The position numbers and the translations under genes were made by a program. A model generated the notes under the pieces. That model had not been told where the DNA came from, made no database searches, and worked only from the letters and a program-made list of their open reading frames with translations. Positions 45,363 through 55,804 of a stretch of 64,000 bases of DNA are shown one piece after another. The first letter of the stretch is position 1. Each line of letters opens with the position of its first letter. The DNA comes from Massospora cicadina. Its lineage: Eukaryota; Entomophthoromycota; Entomophthoromycetes; Entomophthorales; Entomophthoraceae. The stretch covers positions 98,139 through 162,138 of the forward strand of contig JAKSZP010018547.1 of NCBI GenBank assembly GCA_022478985.1, given 5' to 3'.

Positions 45363-46452
45363 TATTAAAATTTATAGGGTTTCTTAATTTCCTGTCTGAT
45401 AACCCCTAAATTTATTAACTGCATAGGTTTGGTGTTTTTCAATTCTCCGCGTTGTATTATAGTTATATTTATTCATTTGAAATAGTATGGAGACTATTAT
45501 CTGTAGTTGAATAAAGTATTAGTATTTTGTCCAACGTTTGACCAGTATTTCCCCTCAAAATACTTAAAATGCCTAAATAGGGATTCGTTTCCTTAAACCG
45601 CCTAACATGATTATGATCAATTCTTGTTTATGGCTTCTCTCTTGTGACACACAGTCAGTAGAAATCCCTAATTCAGCTTCACTTCTCTGATTCTACGCTC
45701 AGATCCTTACTCTTTATCCCAAAGATTCTCCCAATTAAAGCAGACAGCAATAATTTCCTTGAAGAAGAATAGAATGGTAAAGTAACCTATAAAGTGTGTG
45801 TTTTACATTAAGTGAATTCTTAGGGGAATTTATAGTGGAAATAAGGTGCCCAGCCTTCAGTTGGCACCTCATTGATGAAATGGCAGCCATTGCCAATTTA
45901 TTCGTCATTATCTCATCAGCGATGGTCTTCCCCATCCTAGCTAGGATTCCATCATTGGACATCCTTGAGACCTAAAACGGAAAAAGCTGGATAATATGTC
46001 CCTAACGTTTTCCACTCAATCCCAGCGAACCAACCATATTTGGCAAGCGACCTGCTTAATCAATAGGACTTGTTACCAATTAAGGTTAGTCATGAACCAA
46101 CTGCTTGGTTTTCTAGTTTCAGGCAGAATCATTCACCTCACAACTTGATTTATTAATTTCCCAATTGGTCGGTGATGAAAAATGACAAGTCCCAATCAGT
46201 ACACCTGATAGCTAATAATCAATCAAAATCAGATGTACTCATTTCATTGGCAACTCTTCCTGATGAAATTCTTAAGCATTCATCCAGATCAATCCCTGAC
46301 AGATCTGACCCAGGCAAATTACTTAAAATTCCCTTTACATTGTTATGCTAAAATCAGGGTCAACTGATATATAATTCACTTCGCTATAGGGATTATCCCC
46401 TAGCAACCCCTGATAATCTAGTCAGCTGGGAATATGGGCAAAAATCCCAACA
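45363..46452 (-). repeat. LTR C (3' LTR of E2, 5' LTR of the remnant)
   Basis: TATTAAAATTT (first TG now TA) to CCAACA, 1090 bases. It is flanked above by a polypurine tract (3' LTR role) and below by a PBS-like site and Gag start (5' LTR role). Closest to LTR D, especially in the half near the PBS. Confidence 0.9.
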
Positions 46453-46459
46453 CATCCCC

Positions 46460-48180
46460 CCTCTTGCCAAGATTTTCAGCGAGAAAAGGATTGGGACAGG
46501 AGAACACTACAGTGACACTCAGTCAAATACTTTTCAAGCAGAGTGCAATCAATCAGTACTCAATGCGGCTCAGGACGACCTTTGGCATGTGGCTCTCTTC
46601 CTCTTTCTCCTCACTACCACTTACTCAGAGCATGGTTCCTATGATCTTCTATCATGCCGGGCTGATTGATTGACTTGTGATGATATTAATCCTGGGATCC
46701 ATTTTTTCCCTTGTCAGGGCATATGAACCGCTGTCATATTCAGTATTCTTGGTCTGTCATCCTTAATTTCCTGATTTTCTCCTTGTCCTCAACAGGTATT
46801 TTTGTCATCGATGTTCATTTCACAGCCATATAAAAAATGTTCATTTATATTCACGCTTGTTATTTTCTAATAATAACCTCTTGGCTCATATCACTCTTAA
46901 ATCTTCTCTAAAAGTTTATCCCATTAATTTTAAGTTAAAAATTCTCCAAAATTGGAGCTTAATTGATTTCAGAGTGCATAATGTCAACTATCATATAAGT
47001 CCAACATCCTCCTCTTGTACAGCTCATATATCGAATTTGGAGTCTTAGTACCAACAACTGCTTATTAGCATGTCTGATAAAGACCTTCAGCTTTTTATGC
47101 TGATGAGTCAATCTGCTCACTGGAACCACTTCTATGGTCCTTCCAGGACATATACCCCAATCATGTAACCGTGGCCAGTACTTCTGTGGAATTACTGGAA
47201 ATGGTAACCAATATAACAAATTAGGTTAGTGATTGTCTCAAATGACTTGTGACAAATCCTTCCTCTGTCATTATTCCTCAGTTAGTTTATGAACTCTCCT
47301 GGATTCAGCTTCATTCGCAGATTCTCTTACCCCCATCAGCAAACCTCCTAAAGCAATGACCTCCGCTCTCAATCAATTGTTTCTCACCAGATCAGACTTG
47401 CTTCCAGAGTTCTTTTCTGACTCAGTCAGTATTATAAGCCAGCTGTTTTGGCAACAAAACTATCAATCAGAAACAGCGTACATTTTGAACTCTCCTATGA
47501 AGAATTAAGGGCATAAGTAACCTAGCCTTTGTGCATAGCTCTGAACTCCTCCAATCTCAAAAATATCTTAGATCAAGATGTTACAGCATATGCTCTTCGC
47601 TTTGCCAGCTAAGTTCTATAGAGTTGGGCCACGAAGCTTCCTGGCTCTCCGTGCTTTCATCACTCATTCTGCTTCAGCTTCTGAGAAGCTCATAGTCATT
47701 TCTTGCAGGATGCCATTTGCTCCTTGCAAGACTATCCTGTTTCTGGCATGTCCCATCGGTATCTTCCACAGATGGCTTTGATTGGTGGCATGATTTGACA
47801 ACCCCTGCCTAGTATTTCTTGCTTGATGCCAGCCTATAAGTCCAATGTTCTTGATGAAGCCTGTCAGCAAGCACTCAAGATAAAAATTCCTGCTCCAGTG
47901 CCATATTGTATTAATTGAGGTGTTTCACCAAATACCTTTTCTTGTTCTGTTAATTCCCTCCACATTATAGGGTATCACGTTTGGCATGTTGTTACATTTT
48001 CATCTCTCTTCCTCTAGTCATTTCCTTGCAGGTATCAGCATCCATATTTGAACTTGGTCTTTTAGGTCTAGCACTCACTAGCATCTGATCTTGCATAGAT
48101 ATCAAGAAGTTGTTTACTCCTACTCCAATTATCCTCTCTCCCTCAAGAGGTGACATAGGTGGAACCATCCCCAAGTCAAG
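46460..48180 (-). pseudogene. ORF3 of E2, function unknown
   Basis: Second copy of the frame at 36100-37800. It starts with MGMVPPMSPLEGERIIGVGV near 48174. Preserved stretches: MLTGFIKNIGLIGWHQARNT, LWKIPMGHARNRIVLQGANG, ILQEMTMSFSEAEAE (open frame 47664-47870), KAKSICCNILI, IFEIGGVQSYAQRLGYLCP, GRTIEVVPVSRLTHQHKKLK (frame 46959-47219) and, near the end, EEKEEESHMPKVVLSRIEY. The shared start, shared body and shared end with E1 argue for one protein of about 560 residues. No known domain is recognised. Confidence 0.55.
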
Positions 48181-48234
48181 GAAAACTGATAAAAAATAAA
48201 GATTATAAAAATATATTTCTTATATACGTTTTTA

Positions 48235-48545
48235 TTATTTTTTTCAATATTTTTATCAATCTTTTATTTTTTTTTCTTTTCCTTCTATGGGACTTGACCT
48301 TTTTTCATTTCAAAGGTCCATCTTTTTATTCTATTCCCCAAACTGGTTCCTAGGTATACTTAGACCTACCAGTTTTCTATGGTTCAGAGGTCTTACTTGT
48401 TAAGACTTAACCATCTAGTTTGATCCACGGTCCTTTTTTCAGACTAAACCATATCGTTAAAACATAACCAACTTAATGGTTCAGTGGTCCTTCAGGAACT
48501 CTTTTTTCATTATTTTTTTTATTAATTCACTTCTTTAAATACTCA
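48235..48545 (-). repeat. R module, copy 2 (E2 spacer)
   Basis: Same landmarks and order as copy 1 (GGGACTTGACC, GGTCCATCTTTTTA, CCTAGGTATACTTAGACCTACCAGTTTTC, TGGTTCAGAGGTC, AGACTTAACCATCTAGTTTG). It sits in the same place, between integrase and ORF3. Confidence 0.65.
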
Positions 48546-48569
48546 GCATGGACTCTATTTACTATCCTT

Positions 48570-49460
48570 TTATTTAAGAGGTTTTTGATGGAGTAAGCGT
48601 CTGTCGCAGCCCTGTCAATAGTGTTGAACAGACTTGACCACAACACATCCAACATGTTTTTATCTTAAAACTATGAATAATGCAATAGGCAACTCTTTCG
48701 CCTATTGGGTATTCTGATAAGGCTGGTCTGTTCTTATCATCTGTTGTTTTCGCTTGAATCCTTTTCTTCAAAGTAATATAAATGCTTGTAAATGCATATT
48801 GATCCAGATATTTGTCAATCAGTTCAGAACTGCTTGGCGATCATCCCCAATGTTGGTTTTCACCACCAAATATAAAATCAGCGGCAACACGGCCTACCTT
48901 TCATTTAGCAATTCAAACGTCATTTCTGAATCACCATATGATAACTTACATTTAGGTGAACATCACCAAATTAATGTACATTCCACACATGGAAGTTCTT
49001 CCTGCGGCCAGCTTCCTCAGCGTCATGGCCAGCATACCATTGACTTATACTACCATTCCGTTTGTCTCTGGCCAATAGGGTACAGACATGACTTATAAGA
49101 TCCCCATTAGATCATTTACTTGTAGGATCACGTGAAATTTGAAATTCATTCCATTGTTGCTCAGCAGGACCTGCAGGCATCCATGTTGGTATACTACTTG
49201 TCTAGGTATTATGCAGTGCTGGTAGCATCTATTTTTGCTAGCGCCTTCATCCTTCCCATTTTTTCAGATAGTCAATCGCAACTATGATGTATTTAACTCC
49301 CTCTATGCTCATCATCAGTGGTCCCATCACATTGATAGAAACTGTGTGCCAAGAAAATCCAGGGTGGACCAGTTGGTATACAGTTATGTTCTTATTCAGC
49401 TTTTGCAACTTGCACTCCACACAACAAGCCAGATAGTCCGCAACATTATACATGATTGAC
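48570..49460 (-). pseudogene. Integrase (E2)
   Basis: The open frame 49247-49453 reads MYNVADYLACCVECKLQKLN, then QLVHPGFSWHTVSINVMGPL, MMSIEGVKYIIVAIDYLKKW. This contains the end of the H2C2 finger (C-x2-C) and the core start, with the first catalytic Asp replaced by Asn as in E1. The C-terminal module is visible near 48640-48760 (LSEYPIGERVAYC; frame 48574-48771). The central core with the second Asp and Glu is eroded. Confidence 0.78.
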
Positions 49461-49779
49461 TCCCAGTAGTAATACTGGTAATATGATCAGTCTTTTTCTC
49501 AGGCCTCCATGCTAGACAACTTTATGAGCAGCTTGAACAATAGCCACCCATTCTGCAGCTTTGGGAATAGTAATCACTTCCAATTGATTGTCTTGAAAAC
49601 TTTTCTATAATGGTTTTATTGTTTTCCATCTCTTTTCTAAGCACACCTTGGATTTCTCAGGGCTCATCCCAATTACTCCGTCGACCATTCTCTGTATTAG
49701 ATCATCCACCTGCTGGTATACCACCTGGACCATTGTTAACTGCAATAGGCCATCTGCATTCTGATGAGAAGCTCCAGCT

Positions 49780-50330
49780 CAGTGGACTATCTCATAATTA
49801 TGAGCCTGTAACTTTAGTGTCCATCAGGCCAGTCTTTCTTATGGATCTTATAAATTGTACAGTCAATACAACAAGGAGTGGTCCATAACCAATTTGAAGT
49901 TCATTCCTTGGATATACACTCAAAACTGTTTACAGGGTAATTGACCGCAAGGCATTCATGCTCAGTTATGGTGTAATTCCTCTCAGCGGCTGAGAGTGTC
50001 TGGCTCACATATGCCACTAGATGTTTATCCCCAAGTTCATCTACTTGGCTCAATATGATGCCAAATGCCATCAACAAAGCATCAGTTTTTATTATAAATT
50101 CTCAATCTAAATTCATATATTTCAAAATTTGTAGATCTGTTAAATAATGGCATAATTCATTGATGGATCTCTGAGCCTCTTCACACCAATCGAATCCTTT
50201 CTTCAGATCCTTTAGCAAATGGAAGAGGGGTTGGTGATTGTTACATAATCCTGGATGAATCTTCTATAGTATCTGACCAATTTAAGGAACACTTGGATAT
50301 CTCTCACTCTTTGGTACAGCCATGCCAGTA
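49780..50330 (-). pseudogene. RNase H and RT tail (E2)
   Basis: LFHLLKDLKKGFDWCEEAQR (RT-RNase H connection) leads to FIIKTDALLMAFGIILSQVD, ELGDKHLVAYVSQTLSAAER and NYTITEHECLAV. The first catalytic Asp (TDA) and the helix Glu (HECLAV) are both present, so this is the best RNase H in the window. LKLQAHNYEIVH and GASHQNADGL form the tether. RT upstream of about 50330 is deleted and replaced by R copy 3. Confidence 0.8.
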
Positions 50331-50389
50331 ATCTTATCTCATTGTAGGTCCAAAAATCCTGGACCAATAAAATTGATATTTAATATTTT

Positions 50390-50700
50390 ATATATTTTAT
50401 CTATTTTTGTATTTTTATTTTGCAGTGGGACTTTTAACCTACAATTAGGTTCAGAGGTCCTTCTTTTCACCTTCATACAAACTGGTTCCTATGTATACTC
50501 TGACCTACAAGTTTTCATGGTTTAAAATCTTATCTTTTTAAGATTTAACCATCTATTTGGTTCAGCGGTCCTCTTTTAGGACTTAAACAAAATCTTAGGA
50601 CATGCATTTTTAATGGTTCAGTGGTACTCTGGAAACATTGCAATAAATTTTTTTTTAGTCCAATACTTTCAATTTTTAGTATTGACCTTCTTCACTATAT
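50390..50700 (-). repeat. R module, copy 3, at a deletion junction in E2
   Basis: Landmarks GTGGGACTTTTAACC, GGTTCAGAGGTCCTTC, GGTTCCTATGTATACTCTGACCTAC, AAGATTTAACCATCTATTTGGTTCAGCGGTCC match copies 1 and 2. Here the module lies between the RT tail and the Gag N-terminus, where Gag C-terminus, protease and most of RT are missing. It marks a rearrangement rather than the normal gene order. Confidence 0.6.
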
Positions 50701-50734
50701 GACCAGCATCACTTCTTATTCACATATAGGCAGC

Positions 50735-51633
50735 ACTTTCTGACTTTTCCAATATTTATAAATGTTTCCATTCATTAAGCCTTCAATCCTAACTTGTCAT
50801 TCTTTTGATAGTTTTAATTCATTTTTTTAACAACTGATACTTAGGACTTTGTATCTCCCACAATTGTGAATTTCTTATTTGTCAACAGTTCCGTTTGATT
50901 GTTCTTATCATTTTTTTAAAAAGTTTTTAGGCATCTGTTGCCATCCAAAACGTTGAAATAAATCCACTGGTGGATCTGGAAACGATCCCCTAATCACATA
51001 GATTAATCTAGCCTTGGCACCTCCATCCAATTTCGTCTTCAAATTGATAATCTTTATCTCCAGAGATTTTCTGCTGATTGATTAAATATTTCTGGGTCAA
51101 ATTAATTCCCCCACTATCTTAGATCAACTATTTCTTGTTATAACCTCATACTCTTCATTAGTAATGTAATCCAATACTCTGAATTGATTGATTTTACATA
51201 TAAACTCATCCAATGTCTCATCTTTTGTCTCCTCACTCCTCAGGACTATTTCAAGAGGGCCCAATTTCAATCTGAGTTGGCCCTGAAAATCCTTGGGACT
51301 ATTTCAAGTGAATTCTTTTGCAACCTGAGTTGGCCCTGCTGATAATCTTCATCTTAAGTTGATATCTGGAGGAACAGGATTTTCTTGCAGCACTAGACAA
51401 TTCGATTCTAGGATGCAAGTCTTTTTCCCAAATCTTAAGTATCTTCATTGATTGGCTTCACTAGTTGCTCAACTTTTGAGTTGAGTGAACGCAATTGGCT
51501 GTAGTAAACTTCACTTTCAGTCTTCAATGACAGTACTTTCCCTAGTGACTCATTACTGAAATTAGAAACATTTTTATATGACATCATGTACTAGTATCTT
51601 CTACTCTACTACACCCCTGTAGTGAGCAACAAT
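50735..51633 (-). pseudogene. Gag N-terminal remnant (E2)
   Basis: Homologous to 44459-45362, starting beside LTR D with the PBS-like 51614-51631 and the same MMSYKNVSNFSNESLGKVLS frame. Positions 51199-51626 are identical to 44928-45355. The rest shows numerous substitutions and indels. Confidence 0.65.
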
Positions 51634-52718
51634 TATTAAAATTTATAGGGATCTTAATTTCCTGTCTGATAACCCCTAAATTTATTAACTGCATAGGTTT
51701 GGTGTTGTGCAATTCCAAGCGTTGTATTATAGTTATATTTATTCATTTGAAAATAGTATGGAGACTATTATCTGTAGTTGAATAAAGTATTAGTATTTTG
51801 TCCAACGTTTGACCAGTATTTCCCCTCAAAATACTTAAAATGCCTAAATAGGGATTCGTTCCCTTAAACCGCCTAACATGATTATGCTCAATCCTTGTTT
51901 ATGGCTTCTCTCTTGTGACACACAGTCAGTAGCAATCCCTGATTCAGCTTAACTTTTTGATTCCACGCTCAGATCCTTAATCTTTATCCTAAAGATTCTC
52001 CCAATTAAAGCACACAGCAATAATTTCCTTGAAGAAGAATAGAATGGTAAAGTAACCTATAAAGTGTGTGTTTTACATTAAGTGAATTCTTAGGGGAATT
52101 TATAGTAGAATTTGGTGCCCAGCCCTCAGTTGGCACCTCATTGATGAAATGGCAGCCATTGCCAATTTTTCCCATCATTTTCTCATCAGCGATGGTCTTC
52201 CCCATCCTAGCTAGGATTCCATCATAGGACATTCTTGAGACATAAACGGAAAAAGTTAATAAGTTGTGCCTAACGTTTTCCTTTCAAATTTAGCGAATTA
52301 ACCGTATCTGGCAAGCGACCTGCTTAGGCAATAGGACTTGTTACACATTAAGGTAGGTCATGAACCAACTGATTGATTTACTAGTATCAGGTGGTATCAC
52401 TCGCCTTGCAACTTGATACTTAATCTTCCAATTGGTTGGTGATGAAAAATGACAAGTCCCAATCAGTACACCTGATAGTTAATCATTAATCAACTATCAG
52501 ATGCCCCATTTTGTCAGCAACTCTGTTTGATGAGATTTTAAGCATTCATCTGGATCAATCCCTGACAGATCTGACCCAGGCAAATTACTTAAAATCCACT
52601 TTACATTGTTATGCTGAACTCAGGGTCAACTGATATCCAATTCACTTTGCATTAGGGAATTAATCACTATCAATCCATGGTAATCTAGTCGTCTGGGAAT
52701 ATGAGAACAAATTCAACA
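51634..52718 (-). repeat. LTR D (5' LTR of E2)
   Basis: TATTAAAATTTATAGGG to ATTCAACA, 1085 bases, aligned with A, B and C. The outer flank is CATCAGACTGG. Confidence 0.9.
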
Positions 52719-53240
52719 CATCAGACTGGAATCCTGCCTCTGAACGTCGGATTTAATTCTGGTAATCTGGTGACTCCCATTTGTTATCAAGTGCATTCAC
52801 ATATCAGCCATAACTCCAAATTCAAACCTGATAGTTAACAAGTGCTTTACCATCTTGTACAATTGGTTCCCCTACAGCTAAGTAGGCGTGGGCGAAAATG
52901 TTTTTTGTTCACAGCCTACTATTAAGGACCATATTGGTGTTTGTTGAACATTATCTCTGCACCTTTCCTCCAAAGAATTGTTCTCTTTCTTTCTGAACAG
53001 CAATGCTGTGCAGACTATGTTTGCTATCATGATTGTTAAATTACCCCTGATGGAAGCCAAGTCATTCCTTGTCAATCAAATGTCTGACATTAGAGACTAG
53101 GAACCTAGAGTAACGCCTGTATTTTATGATATATATACCAAATAGAATTTAAAGTCCACCTTGAGAGGATTTTTAAGCACTTTATTAAGAAAAAGAAGGG
53201 TCAAACCATTTCTAAAGTGATGATGTACTGCTACACTGAT
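52719..53240. other. Unassigned spacer
   Basis: A 65-codon minus frame (52878-53075; FRKKENNSLEERCRDN) has protein-like composition but no motif. The first bases resemble the E3 LTR continuation only weakly (AGACTGGAATCCTG against AGATTGGCATCCTG at 29206-29219). No feature can be supported. Confidence 0.35.
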
Positions 53241-53844
53241 TGTCAAAACGCGAGGATCTAACTTAACCAGCCTAAGTTAATTCAGGTCACTAAAGCGCCC
53301 ATGGGTTAGTAGGCCCTAAGGGCAGATAACCAACAAAAGGACTAAGGGGTATATGAGAAATGATATCTATTTAACTTGAACCTCGAATTATTAATAGTAC
53401 TTCAAGGCTAAAAGTGGGATAGGAGAGAGGAGTCTGAATAGTCAGAAGGTAGATAAGTTAAGAGTAAAATAAGTAGAAGGCAGATACTATAGTATCTAAG
53501 TGATAGATAGCAATAGTAGCCCAGATTAGTAAAACTCTCAGCTAAAATTGCCAATAGAAGTAAATTATGAATTTTGATAAACAATAACAATCAAATGGTT
53601 CAAATACCCTTGGTTTAAGTTTCCAGTAATTTCAGAACTCAAAATAACTCTTGGGATTTATCTCTAACAGATTTAGGACAATAATCATTCAAATTAATTT
53701 ATATTATTGGGAATGATCCCCAAATACTTTGATATGGATCATCTTAAGATAATGAGGAGCACATTTCGGCATTTATCAAAAGGTATCATATATGAGTCAA
53801 GCCTCTAGTATGAGGCATCATCCAGAAGAGTGTGAATCCCAACA
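53241..53844. repeat. Left LTR of F
   Basis: Shares with 55206-55804 strings such as GGGTTAGTA-GCCCTAAGGGCA, TTCAAGGCTAAAAGTGGGATA, AAGTATCTAAGTGATAGATAGCAAT-like sequence, ACAGATTTAGGACA and GAATCC-AACA in the same order. The two copies differ by many substitutions and small indels. Confidence 0.75.
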
Positions 53845-54076
53845 GAACCCCTCTTCGAATACTCAATTAGTGGTCAAGAGCCAAGACAACTTCATATTAG
53901 GAAAGCAGGGGTCATCAGGCTCTCCAGGAATAGTTAGGTATAGACACCAGAAGCAATTAAGATTCAGATGCCCATATTTTGTAAAAACAAAGAGAGAGAT
54001 ACAAACGTAGCAGGATTTATGGGCTAAAGGTAGTTGGCGCTGACACAATGGATGGATATGATAAGTAAGATTACAA

Positions 54077-54535
54077 GCGGGGGTTGCTGTCATCAAGGAG
54101 GGGCCCTGTAAAGATCATTTGCAGTGTAACTAGCATTAGGGAATGGCCACATAAAGATCATTGGCAGTGTATCCAGCATTGGGGTGGACCCATAAAGGTC
54201 ATTAGCAGCCTTAGACCAGCATAGAGGATTGGACTCAAAAAGATCATTGGCATCAGGTGCCATCATCAGAGAGTTTCTTGGAAAGATCATTGGCAGCAGG
54301 TGCTGGCATCAGGAGCTAGACCCAGATAAGTTTATTGGCAGTGTTAGCTGGAATCAGGTATGGGACCCAGAAATATAATTGGCAGGGGTGCCTGCATTGG
54401 GAAATGGCCCTAAAAAGGTCCTTGGCAGTGGAGGCCAGCATCAGAGATTGAACCCAGAAGAACATTGGCAGTGGGTGTTGGCATCAGGGATTGTCTCCAG
54501 AAAGATTTTTGGCATTGATTGCCGGCAAAGAATTT
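54077..54535. repeat. Minisatellite, about ten units of 43-45 bases
   Basis: Units begin near AAAGATCATTGGCAG, continue with a GTG--GC-AGCATCAGGGA-like core and end GGACCCAG or similar. About ten diverged units follow each other head to tail. The unit length is not a multiple of three and varies by one or two bases, so it is not a protein repeat, although parts translate to similar words (ANDLF-S, ANDLYGS) on the minus strand. Confidence 0.75.
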
Positions 54536-54809
54536 TCTTATCCAGCATCAATTTGTCATTAACCCTTGAATTAGATCTTCCTAAATGAATGAAGAACATA
54601 ATTCAGGAATACTTTATATAAAGTTTTGTTGATCTATCCTTGTCATAGTTGCTGTTTGACCAAGATTAAGAAAATCATCTGGGAAAGGCTGAAACATAAA
54701 TAAGCTATTAAAGCTAGTAATAAAATAAAATATTATATTATTTATATTACTATAAAAAGTCCTCATTAAGAGTGTTGACCAGCAGGGGAAACCTATACAA
54801 CTGGCAAAC

Positions 54810-55135
54810 ATAATCAGATCAGTTGGGAAAAAAACTCCACCTGATACTACAAGATCAGATCAGATGGTGTTGCTCCACCTGATCTTACTAAGAGATAATA
54901 TATGAGTTGGACTAATTGGGAAAAACTCCAACTAACACCATCGTGATCAGATCATCTAGGAATAAACTCCAACTGATCCTACAAGATCAGATCAGATGGT
55001 GTCGCTCCACTTAATACTACTATATTTATCCTGGTCTTGAGCTGTAAAAACTGAGCTGGGATCCAGGGTAGTTCATCATGGATTTGAGACCCAGGGTAGG
55101 TCATACTGAGTTTTAAGGCTCAGGGTATAGATCGC
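54810..55135. repeat. Two further short-repeat arrays in F
   Basis: 54810-55015 repeats AAACTCCA(A/C)CTGAT, AAGATCAGATCAGATGGTGT and GCTCCAC twice in long units with partial copies between. 55040-55135 repeats a unit of about 28 bases ending in CAGGGTAG/CAGGGTAT three times (GATCCAGGGTAGTTCAT, GACCCAGGGTAGGTCAT, GCTCAGGGTATAGAT). Neither is coding. Confidence 0.65.
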
Positions 55136-55205
55136 TCCTCCTTCCTGGTTTGTAGTTTACATGGGAGCTCGGTGACACCTGGCATAGAGTACCATTTTCT
55201 TAGGA

Positions 55206-55804
55206 TGGGGTGATCCAATTCTAACCTGCCCTGTGTCAATTCATGGCACTAAAGAGCCCGGTGGGTTAGTAAGCCCTAAGGGCATATAAACCTACAATAT
55301 GACTAAAGAGATATATGAGAAATGATATTTATTAAATAAGACCTAAAGTAAACAAAGTAATTCAAGGCTAAAAGTGGGATAAGAGAGAGGATTCAGAATA
55401 TGTAGAAGGTAGATACAATGAAAGTAATATAAGTAGAAGGCAGATTGGTAAGTATCTAAGTGATAGATAGCAATAATAGCCCATCATAGTAAAACTCTTG
55501 GTCTAGATTGCCAACATTAGTGGATCATTAATTTATATAAATAAAAATTAAATGGTTTGATTATCCTTGGCTTAGGTTGCTAGTAATTGTAAAACTCAAA
55601 ATAACGATTGAGATCAATCCTTGACAGATTTAGGACAGTAAATCGTTCAAAATAATGACAAATATTATTGGTAATAATCCTGGATACTTTAGATAGCTCA
55701 ACCCAAGTTAATGAGTAAAATATATTGGCTTTCACTAATTAGTAAATATCAATGAGTTGAACCCCTAGTAAGAGGATTCACCCAATAGAGGGCGAATCCT
55801 AACA
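55206..55804. repeat. Right LTR of F
   Basis: Partner of 53241-53844. It is immediately followed by the E8 region, so it could instead be read as the 5' LTR of E8, but no matching LTR was found beyond E8. Confidence 0.72.

Larger units (their letters stand above)
34102..52718 (-). mobile_element. Tandem array of four LTRs with three internal regions (E1, remnant, E2)
   Basis: All four LTRs have the same orientation. Read on the minus strand: LTR D, E2 internal (46453-51633, partly deleted), LTR C, Gag-only remnant (44459-45362), LTR B, E1 internal (36071-43330), LTR A. LTRs B and C each serve as the 3' LTR of one unit and the 5' LTR of the next. No target duplication is seen at the outer ends (TAAGC before A, CATCA after D). 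Known: such concatemers arise by unequal recombination between LTRs or integration into an existing copy. The family differs from E3-E8 in LTR sequence and in its extra ORF3. Confidence 0.82.
53241..55804. mobile_element. Small non-coding LTR element with minisatellites (F)
   Basis: Two related direct repeats of about 0.6 kb (53241-53844 and 55206-55804) start with TG, end with CCCAACA/CCTAACA and flank a 1361-base internal region. That region has no Gag or Pol trace and instead contains three repeat arrays. The outer 5-base flanks CTGAT and TTGAC differ by two transitions, so a decayed target duplication is possible. It resembles non-autonomous LTR elements (TRIM/LARD type), mobilised by a relative in trans (inference). 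Orientation cannot be fixed because no clear PBS or polypurine tract was seen. Confidence 0.65.

Noticed and set aside
34097..52723. Target-site duplication around the whole LTR array
   Set aside because: The outer flanks (TAAGC and CATCA) do not match, so no duplication can be claimed.
54093..54290. Minus-strand frame with repeated ANDLF/ANDLY words
   Set aside because: The words come from the 43-45 base minisatellite, whose unit length is not a multiple of three; it is not a protein repeat.
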